14,134 nucleotides of DNA. Origin: CAZUSO01 sp964622775 (GTDB lineage Bacteria > Bacteroidota > Bacteroidia > Chitinophagales > Chitinophagaceae). The DNA is taken from assembly GCA_964622775.1 (NCBI GenBank), contig CAZUSO010000071.1, positions 1 to 14,134 on the forward strand. The letters run 5' to 3'. Both the position numbers and the translations under genes were made by a program. Positions 6,418 to 13,450 of the stretch are shown piece by piece (position 1 is the first letter of the stretch; each line of letters starts with the position of its first letter). The notes under the pieces were generated by a model, which was not told the origin of the DNA, made no database searches, and saw only the letters and a program-made list of their open reading frames with translations.

Positions 6418-7080
6418 ATGCCCAAAATAAAACTCCCACGCAAAAGTACGCATATTGATATGACCGCGATGTGCGACGTGGCGTTTCTCCTGCTGACGTT
6501 CTTTATGCTGGCTACTAAATTTAAGCCGGAAGAACCCGTGCAGGTACGCACGCCGGCTTCAGTATCTACAGATCAGATTCCGGAAGGTTTTCTACAGATC
6601 ACATTGGATAAAGCCGGACGCGTGTTTTTTGCCATGGACAATCTGAACGACCGCCAGGCGTTGATTCAAAAAGTCAGCGATGACAAAGGGCTGAATCTGA
6701 CCCAGGCACAAATCAATAATTACATCAACGGGTCTTCCGTAGGCGTTCCGTTCAGCCGGTTGCCATCTTATTTGAATGCCACACCGGCAGAACAAAATGA
6801 GATGAACAAAACGGCTCCCGGCATTCCCACAGACACTACGGCAGATTTTATAACGAATGAACTGGCTTACTGGATTGTAGCTGCACGTTACACTAACCCG
6901 CAGATTCGCATCGCCATCAAGGCTGACGGCGAAGCCGGCTACCCGGAAATCCACAAGGTGATCGAAACGTTGGGCAAGCAGAATATTTTCCGGTTTAATT
7001 TTATCACTGATATGAAAGCCGTGCCTCCGGGAACTGCTTTAGAGCAGGAACAGACTGGCGGAACTCCGGCTGAGCATTAA
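6418..7080 (+). CDS. exbD: ExbD/TolR-family biopolymer transporter, first paralog
   Basis: This is a single-helix partner of the ExbB channel. The 220-residue protein starts with a short basic N-terminus (MPKIKLPRKS) and the ExbD signature HIDMTAMCDVAFLLLTFFML, where Asp20 at the membrane-helix start matches the proton-relaying aspartate (Asp25 in E. coli). The C-terminal periplasmic domain keeps a late ExbD pattern (IRIAIKADGEAGYPEIHKVIETLGKQNI, about 160-187), but it has a long insertion at about 85-145, so the protein is about 80 residues longer than E. coli ExbD. It ends in a Gly/Gln/Glu tail. It lies between exbB and a second exbD, with gaps of 67 and 62 bases and no promoter consensus seen in either, so co-transcription is likely. 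Confidence 0.9.
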   Translation: MPKIKLPRKSTHIDMTAMCDVAFLLLTFFMLATKFKPEEPVQVRTPASVSTDQIPEGFLQITLDKAGRVFFAMDNLNDRQALIQKVSDDKGLNLTQAQINNYINGSSVGVPFSRLPSYLNATPAEQNEMNKTAPGIPTDTTADFITNELAYWIVAARYTNPQIRIAIKADGEAGYPEIHKVIETLGKQNIFRFNFITDMKAVPPGTALEQEQTGGTPAEH

Positions 7081-7142
7081 TTTTTTAAATAAATAACAGA
7101 TGTTGTTCCGGTAAAGAGGGGCAAATCTTAAAAAATATACCA

Positions 7143-7697
7143 ATGGCTGAAATAGAAGTAAAAGGCGGGAAAAAGGGTGCACCAAGAGTCGATCTGACAC
7201 CGATGGTGGATCTCGGTTTCCTGTTGATCACATTCTTTATGTTTACTACCACAATGTCCAAACCTAAAGCCATGCAGATCCAAATGCCCTTTAAGGATTC
7301 CACACTGACTAAAGAGGATCAGAATAAGGTAAAAAAAGATGCCGCCCTGACCATTCTCCTGAGCCGGGATCACCGGGTATATTATTACCAGGGTATTGGT
7401 GACGACCCTGATATTCCACCGGATGTAAAAGTCACTTATTTTAAGCCGGAGGGTGGTATTCGGGATGTGCTGATCGAAAAAAAGAAAATGGTTAACCAGC
7501 TCATTCAGCAAGGCGTACTCACTGCTACTGATAAGCCGGTGATTATGATAAAGCCGGACAGTAACAGCACTACGGACGACCTGATTAATATACTGGATGA
7601 AATGACGATTAATGCGATTCCGATTTATGCCGTAGTGGATATCACCGATGTGGACAGGGGTTTTATTGCAGCAACCGAACAGGCAAACCCGCAATAA
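7143..7697 (+). CDS. exbD: ExbD/TolR-family biopolymer transporter, second paralog
   Basis: This second ExbD has 184 residues: a basic Lys/Gly-rich N-terminus, then the signature VDLTPMVDLGFLLITFFMF with the expected aspartate at position 23, then a periplasmic domain. The motif is closer to the textbook TPMVD form than that of the first paralog. A stretch at about 60-115 is charged and includes RVYYYQGIGDDPD; the conserved terminal part includes PVIMIKPDSNSTTDDLINILDEM and NAIPIYAVVDIT. Two unlike ExbDs in one TonB operon suggest a hetero-oligomeric channel partner or use with different transducers; that is inference. The stop codon is followed immediately by the hairpin at 7698-7721, 81 bases before tonB. 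Confidence 0.9.
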   Translation: MAEIEVKGGKKGAPRVDLTPMVDLGFLLITFFMFTTTMSKPKAMQIQMPFKDSTLTKEDQNKVKKDAALTILLSRDHRVYYYQGIGDDPDIPPDVKVTYFKPEGGIRDVLIEKKKMVNQLIQQGVLTATDKPVIMIKPDSNSTTDDLINILDEMTINAIPIYAVVDITDVDRGFIAATEQANPQ

Positions 7698-7721
7698 CCA
7701 TAGTGCCTTCGGGCTCTATGG
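7698..7721 (+). other. Intercistronic RNA hairpin with UUCG tetraloop between exbD and tonB
   Basis: Starting at the first base after the exbD stop codon, CCATAG pairs with CTATGG, a T-T mismatch follows, then GCC pairs with GGC around a TTCG loop. UUCG loops closed this way are very stable. No U-tract follows (the next bases are CTGTGATATG), so it is not a standard terminator. It may protect or mark a processing end that separates exbD and tonB expression levels. Confidence 0.6.
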
Positions 7722-7778
7722 CTGTGATATGGAAATTTGATGAAAAGAGCTTCTTTTTATTGTAAAAGATTTTAAATT

Positions 7779-8606
7779 ATGGATGTCAATAAAATATTAA
7801 GCGCAGATTACCTCGACATACTTTTTGAAGGAAGAAACAAAGCGTATGGGGGCTATGAATTGCGCAAAAAATACCCCCGGCGAATGCTGATAGCGGGCAT
7901 TATCGGCATATTGGCAGTTTTACTGGCCTTTGCCACTACAATGATCAATTTTGAACCTGAGCCGGAGGATATCGGTCCTATAAAACCGAAGGAAATCGTC
8001 ATGACGGCACCGCCACCTCTGAAGCCAAATGAACCGCCACCCCCACCGCCACCGCCTGCACCGCCGCCGGTGAAGCCAACAGTGAAGTTTACACCTCCCG
8101 TTATTAAACCGAATGAAGAAGTTCGGGAAGAAGAGAAACCGCAACCCCCTAAAAAGGAAGAGAATGTGGACGTAGGTAAGGTGAATATAGAGGGCTCCGA
8201 CGATCCCAGCGCGATAAGCGCCAACCTGAGCCCAGTTTCCGGAACAGGAACTGCTCCGGTTGTTGTACCGCCGCCGCCGCCGGATAACAAGCCGCTGCGT
8301 ACCGTACAGCAAATGCCGTCTTTCCCGGGAGGTACGGCTGCATTAATGAAATACCTGAGGGATAATATGCGTTACCCCGAAGCTGCGATTGATCAGAATA
8401 TTCAGGGAACGGTATTAGTAGAATTTGTAGTGAATGAAGACGGCAGCATCTCCAATGTGGTTCCACAAAAAGAACTGGGCGGTGGTTGTACCCAGGAAGC
8501 AATCCGGGTAATCAAGGCTATGCCCAAATGGACACCCGGCAGGAATAATAATAAGGCAGTAAAAGTTTATTATAAGGTACCGGTAGTTTTCCGGCTTAAT
8601 CAATAA
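7779..8606 (+). CDS. tonB: Energy transducer TonB
   Basis: TonB carries proton-motive energy from ExbB/ExbD across the periplasm to outer-membrane receptors. Of 275 residues, 1-35 are a cytoplasmic N-terminus with the Bacteroidota-type motif FEGRNKAYGGYELRKKYPRR; a single membrane anchor spans 36-57; a periplasm-spanning Pro/Lys/Glu-rich region covers about 58-170 with runs of up to eight prolines (86-93); and the globular TonB C-terminal domain covers about 184-275, with conserved MRYPEAAIDQNIQGTVLVEF and the terminal AMPKWTPGRNNNKAVKVYY. The order is normal and the domain complete. It is the last gene of the operon, 81 bases after exbD, with a hairpin in the gap and a strong terminator 20 bases after its stop. 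The receptor gene downstream is separately transcribed by position but is a plausible client. Confidence 0.93.
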   Translation: MDVNKILSADYLDILFEGRNKAYGGYELRKKYPRRMLIAGIIGILAVLLAFATTMINFEPEPEDIGPIKPKEIVMTAPPPLKPNEPPPPPPPPAPPPVKPTVKFTPPVIKPNEEVREEEKPQPPKKEENVDVGKVNIEGSDDPSAISANLSPVSGTGTAPVVVPPPPPDNKPLRTVQQMPSFPGGTAALMKYLRDNMRYPEAAIDQNIQGTVLVEFVVNEDGSISNVVPQKELGGGCTQEAIRVIKAMPKWTPGRNNNKAVKVYYKVPVVFRLNQ

Positions 8607-8626
8607 ATATCCTCAATTTTTTAATC

Positions 8627-8656
8627 AGAGAGCTACTAAATGGCTCTCTTTTTTTT
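8627..8656 (+). terminator. Rho-independent terminator after tonB
   Basis: AGAGAGC (8627-8633) pairs with GCTCTCT (8643-8649) around a 9-base loop and is followed by eight T in all. It lies 20 bases past the tonB stop and separates the exb/tonB transcript from the receptor gene. Confidence 0.85.
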
Positions 8657-8909
8657 GCCGGACAGGATAAAATAAAAAAACAAGCCGTCAGATAATAGCA
8701 ATGGGCATATATTGTACTACCTTATGTACATTTTATCTGCATTGTCAAATTCTGTTAAATTGGTTGTCAACCTTATGCTGTTTTGACTTTTTATTTATCA
8801 TCAGTTTGAGTATCTGTTACAGAAAGATTGCCATTCTCGATATTTCGGGATGTGTCCTTTTGCATTTGCAATAATATTTCAAATATTTTCGTTTCTTTGA
8901 GTAATCATT
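8657..8909 (+). promoter_or_regulatory. Long upstream region of the TonB-dependent receptor gene, with operator-like dyads
   Basis: With the terminator, this forms a 303-base stretch without a gene between tonB and the receptor. It contains three candidate protein-binding patterns: TGTAC-N8-GTACA (8713-8730), an 11-base palindrome GGTTGTCAACC (8762-8772), and two TTGTCAA words whose starts are 22 bases apart (8742 and 8764). I found no full TTG-N19-TAnnTTTG promoter. The nearest -7-like word, TTTCTTTG at 8892-8899, has one mismatch and lies too close to the ATG to be convincing. No ORF, RNA gene or known riboswitch pattern was recognised. Confidence 0.35.
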
Positions 8910-11333
8910 ATGCAGGCAAAAATAACTTTACTCCTTCTGCTTTGTTGTTTCAGCGCCACACTTGTCCGGGCACAGCAAGCTACATTAACCGGAACGCTCA
9001 CCAATGAAAACGGCGAGCCTATTACCTCGGCAACAGTTTCAGAAATCGGTGCAGACAATGATGTGCTCAGCGATTCCAATGGCGTTTATTCCATCCTTAT
9101 TCCGGCAGATAAAAAGGTGCCGCTCCGGGTTACGATGCTGGGCTATGAAGCAGAGCCTTTTTATGCAAAGGTGTCTTTCGGACAGGTATTGACAAAAGAT
9201 ATCCGGCTGCATACACTCGGCATTATGCTGGATGAGGCTGTCGTTGAAAATAAGGCTGCACGCCGAAACGCCGGAACCATTGACCTCAATACCAAAAACA
9301 TCGACTTTATGCCCGGCCCGGTTAGCGGCGTGGAGGGCTTATTAAAAATATTAGTGGGTTCTAATAATGAACTCACTTCGCAATACCGTGTTCGCGGAGG
9401 CAATTTTGATGAAAACCTGGTCTATGTCAATGATTTTGAGATACATCGTCCTTTCTTAGTGCGCAGCGGTCAGCAGGAAGGCTTAAGCTTTGTTAACTCC
9501 GATCTGGTAGGTGGTGTCTTGTTTTCTACCGGAGGTTTTCAGGCCAGATACGGCGACAAGATGTCTTCTGTTCTGGATGTTACCTATAAGCGGCCGGAAC
9601 AATTCGGCGGATCTGTGATGCTGAGTTTATTGGGCGCTCAGGCACACTTGGAAGGCGCTTCCCGTAATGGTAAATTCAGCTATCTTATAGGCGCCCGGCA
9701 AAAAAGCAACCAGTATCTGTTGCAGTCGCAGCCCACCAAAGGGCAGTACAACCCTTCCTTTACCGATATTCAGGTATTGCTGAATTACCGGTTTAATAAC
9801 CGTTGGGAAAGTGAGATTATCGCGAATTATGCACGCAACCGGTTTAGCCTGATACCGGAGCGGAGTGAGGAAGCATTCGGCTATGTCAATGAAGCATATA
9901 AGCTCACTACGGATTTTCGGGGATCGGAAATTGATCAGTTTGATACCCGCTTTGCCGGTTGGTCGCTGACACACCGTATCGGAGACAACTCCCGGATAAA
10001 ATTGTTAGCCTCATTTTTTCAAACCAATGAATCGGAAGCTTACGATATCCTGGGCGAATATTTTTTAGATGCCGTACAGACGGACTTAGGAAAAAAAGTG
10101 GGAGAGACGCTGTATAGTCTCGGTACCGGTGTCATCCATGATTATGCCCGGAACGAACTTACTGCGAATGTGGGCAGTCTGGCGCTGCAAGGCAGCCATA
10201 GCCTTAATAACCATTATCTGCTTTGGGGGCTTGAGGGGAAATGGGTAAATGTAAATGATAAGCTGATGGAATGGGAGCGCAGGGATTCCGCCGGCTTCTC
10301 CCAACCGGTCAGTGATGAGCAACTGAATATGAGTTTCAGTCATAGCGCCCAAAATGATTTGAGCTATTCCCGCATTTCCGCATTTGTCCAGGACAATATT
10401 TGGCTGAGCCGTAAACTGGATATGACGCTTAGTCTGGGTCTGAGGGCTACTTACAGTTTGCTCAATGATGAAATAATTGTCAGCCCGCGGGTTCAGTATT
10501 CCGTCAAACCACAATGGGAACGGGACATTGTTTTCCGGCTGGCAACCGGTTTGTATGCGCAACCGCCGTTTTACAGGGAGATGCGCGACTTCAACGGTAA
10601 ATTAAACGAAGCGCAGCAATCTCAAAAATCATATCAGGCTGCGGCCGGATTCGATTATAATTTCAGCATGTGGAACAACCGGCCTTTTAAGCTGACCTTC
10701 GAGGCTTATTATAAATACCTGTGGGACCTGGTGCCTTATGAATTTGATAATGTGCGGATCCGCTATTTCCCCTATAACCAGGCACAGGGGTATGCTTATG
10801 GTGCTGAACTGCGTCTTTTCGGCGACTTGGTGAAAGATGCGGAATCATGGCTGAGCATGGGCTATCTGAAAACCGCTAACCGGATTTCAGACCCTGCAAC
10901 AGGCGCTTACGGTGACTATATGCCCCGGCCAACCGACCAGCGGGTAACCTTTGGTATGTTTTTTTCCGATTATTTGCCGCGCAATAAGAATTTCAAGATG
11001 TTTTTAAACCTGATGTATGCAACCGGCTTGCCTTTCAACACACCGGGGCATAGCTTAGAGCCAGGTTATCAGGTGCGCATCCCTGATTACAAGCGGGTGG
11101 ACATCGGCTTTGCAGTCTTGCTGATTGACAGTAAGAAGCCGGATCGTCCGGCATACAGCTTCTTCAGCCGCTTCGAGTCGGTATGGCTCAGTGTAGAGGT
11201 GTTCAATATGCTGGGCATTCAAAATACACTTTCCTATCAATGGATACAGGACTATACGACCAATAATGTGTTTGCCGTTCCCAACCGGCTGACTTCAAGG
11301 CTGATTAATGCAAAGCTGGCCTTTAAGTTTTAA
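8910..11333 (+). CDS. TonB-dependent receptor with N-terminal carboxypeptidase-regulatory-like domain
   Basis: This outer-membrane active transporter or receptor has 807 residues. Residues 1-21 are a signal peptide (LLLLLCCFSATLVRA-QQ). Residues 22-105 form the immunoglobulin-like CarboxypepD_reg-like domain (TLTGTLTNENGEPITSATV, SDSNGVYSILIP, VTMLGYE). The plug domain follows at about 110-230 with SQYRVRGGNFDENLVYVNDF and FSTGGFQARYGDKMSSVLDV. The 22-strand-type barrel fills the rest and ends in a terminal Phe (INAKLAFKF), as expected for barrel insertion. At about 810 residues with no SusD-like partner gene, it is not a classical SusC glycan importer (those are usually ~1000 residues). Substrate is unknown. 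It sits directly after exbB-exbD-exbD-tonB but behind their terminator. The stop lies only three bases before the tRNA promoter, and no terminator of its own is seen. Confidence 0.88.
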   Translation: MQAKITLLLLLCCFSATLVRAQQATLTGTLTNENGEPITSATVSEIGADNDVLSDSNGVYSILIPADKKVPLRVTMLGYEAEPFYAKVSFGQVLTKDIRLHTLGIMLDEAVVENKAARRNAGTIDLNTKNIDFMPGPVSGVEGLLKILVGSNNELTSQYRVRGGNFDENLVYVNDFEIHRPFLVRSGQQEGLSFVNSDLVGGVLFSTGGFQARYGDKMSSVLDVTYKRPEQFGGSVMLSLLGAQAHLEGASRNGKFSYLIGARQKSNQYLLQSQPTKGQYNPSFTDIQVLLNYRFNNRWESEIIANYARNRFSLIPERSEEAFGYVNEAYKLTTDFRGSEIDQFDTRFAGWSLTHRIGDNSRIKLLASFFQTNESEAYDILGEYFLDAVQTDLGKKVGETLYSLGTGVIHDYARNELTANVGSLALQGSHSLNNHYLLWGLEGKWVNVNDKLMEWERRDSAGFSQPVSDEQLNMSFSHSAQNDLSYSRISAFVQDNIWLSRKLDMTLSLGLRATYSLLNDEIIVSPRVQYSVKPQWERDIVFRLATGLYAQPPFYREMRDFNGKLNEAQQSQKSYQAAAGFDYNFSMWNNRPFKLTFEAYYKYLWDLVPYEFDNVRIRYFPYNQAQGYAYGAELRLFGDLVKDAESWLSMGYLKTANRISDPATGAYGDYMPRPTDQRVTFGMFFSDYLPRNKNFKMFLNLMYATGLPFNTPGHSLEPGYQVRIPDYKRVDIGFAVLLIDSKKPDRPAYSFFSRFESVWLSVEVFNMLGIQNTLSYQWIQDYTTNNVFAVPNRLTSRLINAKLAFKF

Positions 11334-11336
11334 AAA

Positions 11337-11367
11337 TTGGGGAAATAAAAAAGAACTTATACCTTTG
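11337..11367 (+). promoter_or_regulatory. Promoter of tRNA-Leu
   Basis: TTGG at 11337-11340, a 19-base spacer and TACCTTTG at 11360-11367 match the Bacteroidota promoter form. Transcription would start near 11374, about seven bases before the mature tRNA. The -33 element begins three bases after the receptor gene's stop codon. Confidence 0.7.
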
Positions 11368-11380
11368 CAACCCTTCATAA

Positions 11381-11464
11381 GCCCGGATGGCGGAATTGGT
11401 AGACGCGCCAGACTCAAAATCTGGTATTCGCAAGGATGTGCAGGTTCGATTCCTGTTCCGGGCA
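11381..11464 (+). tRNA. tRNA-Leu (anticodon CAA, reads UUG)
   Basis: This is a complete class II tRNA of 84 bases. The acceptor stem is GCCCGGA / TCCGGGC with discriminator A at 11464. The D region is GGCGGAATTGGTAGACGC, the classic leucine form. The anticodon stem CCAGA / TCTGG encloses CTCAAAA, giving anticodon CAA at 11415-11417. The long variable arm ATTC-GCAA-GGAT has a GNRA-type loop, and the T arm is GCAGG-TTCGATT-CCTGT. CCA is not encoded (CTA follows the discriminator). Its own promoter and terminator flank it. tRNA 3' ends are common integration sites, and the composition falls sharply just downstream. Confidence 0.97.
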
Positions 11465-11479
11465 CTAAAGCCCCTAAGC

Positions 11480-11513
11480 AAAACCCCAGTCCTGTAAGGA
11501 TTCTGGGGTTTTT
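11480..11513 (+). terminator. Rho-independent terminator of tRNA-Leu
   Basis: AAAACCCCAG (11480-11489) pairs with CTGGGGTTTT (11503-11512); TCC and GGA can extend the stem inward. The 3' arm ends in five T. It lies 15 bases past the tRNA and is a strong, GC-rich hairpin. Confidence 0.85.
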
Positions 11514-11522
11514 CATTTTTAA

Positions 11523-11544
11523 TTTGGGACGATTTTGGGACGAT
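11523..11544 (+). repeat. Perfect tandem 11-bp direct repeat near tRNA-Leu
   Basis: TTTGGGACGAT occurs twice head to tail with no mismatch (11523-11533 and 11534-11544), about one helical turn per copy. It lies 58 bases past the tRNA end and marks the start of the AT-rich segment. Such a pair could be an integrase arm-type binding site; that is inference. Confidence 0.85.
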
Positions 11545-11697
11545 GTTTTTGAGGGTTTGGAATGAGTTCCTGAATTTATCAATATCTTTTGACTAAGGTT
11601 TCAAATCAGCTTGGGGTTGGGATTGTTTGAAAACCATTTTTGAATCTTTTGAAATGATTTCTTGATTTTGATTTGAAAGATTTCTTTTGAGGATTGG

Positions 11698-11732
11698 GTT
11701 TCCGTTTCCGAACGGGAACCGGAAACTTTTTT
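11698..11732 (+). terminator. Plus-facing terminator-like hairpin at the 3' edge of rmuC
   Basis: GTTTCCG (11698-11704) pairs with CGGAAAC (11720-11726), then after one mismatch TTCC pairs with GGAA around a 5-base loop. Six T follow on the plus strand, and these overlap the rmuC stop codon. Read on the minus strand there is no U-run after the hairpin, so it suits a plus-strand transcript better than rmuC, although no plus-strand gene lies just before it. Confidence 0.55.
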
Positions 11733-13365
11733 AATATTCTAAAAGAGCTTCATCATCATTTACTTTTTTAATCTCTTCATCTTCTATTTCTAATGGAAGC
11801 ATATTTATAGGAACTTTTTTATCAGATTTAAGTCCAAGGTTTTTAAGTTGGATAGCCTGATTTATCAGATTCCCTCTGCCATCTTTTAATTGCCCCAAAG
11901 CCTTGTCATATTTTTCCGGGCTTGATTTTATACTATTTCCTATTTCTTCAAATGTTTTCGTGAAGCCAACAAACTTCTCATAAAGAGCTTCTCCTTTTTT
12001 TACTATTTCCATTGCATTTTTGCTTTGCCATTCCCGTTTCCATAGGTCAGAAATCAATTTAAGGCAAGCAATTAAATTCGTGGGACTAACTAATAAAATT
12101 CTTTTTGAATAGGCATAAGACCATAATTCAGGGTCGCCTTGAATGGCTAATAAATATGCCGGCTCTATCGGAATGAACATCATTGTAAAATCTAATGAGG
12201 TTTCAAGATTATCATACCTTTTTATACTTAACTGGTCGATATGTAGTTTCGTAGCCTGTACATGTTCTGCTAGAAAAATCTTTTGCTCATCGATATTCTC
12301 ACTTGCTGAAAACTTATCATAAGCAATTAGAGATACTTTGGAATCAATAATGATTACTCTTTCATCCGGCAGATTCACCCTTACATCAGGTCTTAAATTA
12401 TTGCCTTCTTCGTCTTTTATTGATTGCTGAACAAAGTATTCTCTTTCTCTTGTTAATCCTGATGATTCTAATATTCTTTCTAAAATCATCTCACCCCAAT
12501 TCCCTCTCTTTTGTGGTTTTCCTTTTAAGGCAGTTGCTAAGTTGTTAGCCTCTGTACTTACTTTATTAGTCTGTTCAATCAAATCTTTCACCTTTTCTTC
12601 CAATGAGAATCTTTGTTTTGACTCCTTGTCATAAGTTTCTTCCACTTTCGTTTTAAACTTATTAATATCCTCTTTTAATGGGTTTAATAAGGTTTCAATA
12701 TTAGTTTTATTAGTTTCGGTAAATTTTGATGATTTTTCTTCAAATAATTTGTTAGCTATTTTTTCAAATTGCAAGTGGGCTGTTTTTTGAAGCTCTTCAA
12801 TTTCTGTTTTTTGCGTTCTTAACTTTTCTAATAATGTAGCGTTATTTGCATTCAATACGCTGGCTTGAGATGTTAATTCGTTAAGCTTTGCATGAAATTC
12901 CTCTATTTGTTTGGCTTGCTTGTCAATTAAATCATTTTGCTTTGATAAACTATCATTGATTGAATTATTAATAGCAATCAGTTCAGAATTTTTCTGTTTA
13001 TAAAGATTGATCTCGTTTTGTCTGCTTTTGTTTGTTTCTTCTTCAACAACTAGTTTTTGAGAAAGTTCTGAAATTTTAGTTTCATCATTTTTAAGTTGCG
13101 TTTCCAGAGCAGTTGCTTTTGTTTGAATTTGTATAGCTTCTTTGTCTTTCACTTCAATTTTACCAGAAAGATTATCATTTGTTATTTGAAGTGCTTTTAA
13201 TCTATTCTCAAATAGCCTGACATTGGTAAGGGTTTCCTGATGCTTTGAAGTAAGCTCTTGAAACTCGCTTTTTGAAACGGTTTTTGTTTTATTGAGTAAA
13301 TAAAAGAATATATAGGCTACTGTAATGCCGATTAAAATTCCTATAAGCAAACTTATCATTTCCAT
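11731..13365 (-). CDS. rmuC: DNA recombination protein RmuC
   Basis: RmuC-family proteins are membrane-anchored coiled-coil proteins with a predicted PD-(D/E)XK nuclease-like domain; in E. coli RmuC limits inverted-repeat recombination. From ATG at 13365 the product is 544 residues. A single N-terminal anchor (ISLLIGILIGITVAYIFFYLL, about 3-24) is followed by a long coiled coil rich in Lys, Glu and Gln (about 30-270), then the RmuC domain (about 275-510). Conserved blocks are KPQKRGNWGEMILERILESSG, LRPDVRVNLPDERVIIIDSKV with the Asp and DxK residues, FMMF-like FTMMFIPIEPAYL, and SPTNLIACL. A TTG at 13371 is in frame; the ATG is preferred. No Shine-Dalgarno is seen. The gene is AT-rich, unlike those left of the tRNA, and lies 85 bases downstream of the truncated gene at 13451, possibly in one transcript. 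Confidence 0.92.
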   Translation of the reverse strand: MEMISLLIGILIGITVAYIFFYLLNKTKTVSKSEFQELTSKHQETLTNVRLFENRLKALQITNDNLSGKIEVKDKEAIQIQTKATALETQLKNDETKISELSQKLVVEEETNKSRQNEINLYKQKNSELIAINNSINDSLSKQNDLIDKQAKQIEEFHAKLNELTSQASVLNANNATLLEKLRTQKTEIEELQKTAHLQFEKIANKLFEEKSSKFTETNKTNIETLLNPLKEDINKFKTKVEETYDKESKQRFSLEEKVKDLIEQTNKVSTEANNLATALKGKPQKRGNWGEMILERILESSGLTREREYFVQQSIKDEEGNNLRPDVRVNLPDERVIIIDSKVSLIAYDKFSASENIDEQKIFLAEHVQATKLHIDQLSIKRYDNLETSLDFTMMFIPIEPAYLLAIQGDPELWSYAYSKRILLVSPTNLIACLKLISDLWKREWQSKNAMEIVKKGEALYEKFVGFTKTFEEIGNSIKSSPEKYDKALGQLKDGRGNLINQAIQLKNLGLKSDKKVPINMLPLEIEDEEIKKVNDDEALLEY

Positions 13366-13450
13366 AGCCAATCAATAATGGTTAATTAATGCCCAATAAA
13401 AATAGTTAAATGAGTTCCATCAATGTAACAATATCTTAAATAGGGGCATA

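Noticed and set aside
7128..7694. 188-residue minus-strand ORF across the second exbD
   Set aside because: It mirrors a clear ExbD gene over its full length, is rich in His, Cys and Arg with no domain pattern, and is best explained as an antisense shadow.
8038..8076. CCG/CCA-rich run in tonB as a tandem repeat
   Set aside because: It encodes the periplasm-spanning proline-rich part normal for TonB and is not a separate repeat element.
7853..8312. Two minus-strand ORFs, one with a poly-Gly run, opposite tonB
   Set aside because: The Gly and Arg/Trp runs are the reverse of the proline codons of TonB; no start signal or family pattern.
8892..8899. TTTCTTTG as the -7 box of the receptor gene
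   Set aside because: It has one mismatch at a key base, lacks a TTG at 19 bases, and would leave a leader of only a few bases.
10086..10562. 158-residue minus-strand ORF inside the receptor gene
   Set aside because: It lies wholly within a well-supported receptor coding sequence and shows no recognisable domain.
11295..11582. ORFs on both strands across tRNA-Leu
   Set aside because: They read through a complete tRNA, its promoter and its terminator and have no protein-family features.
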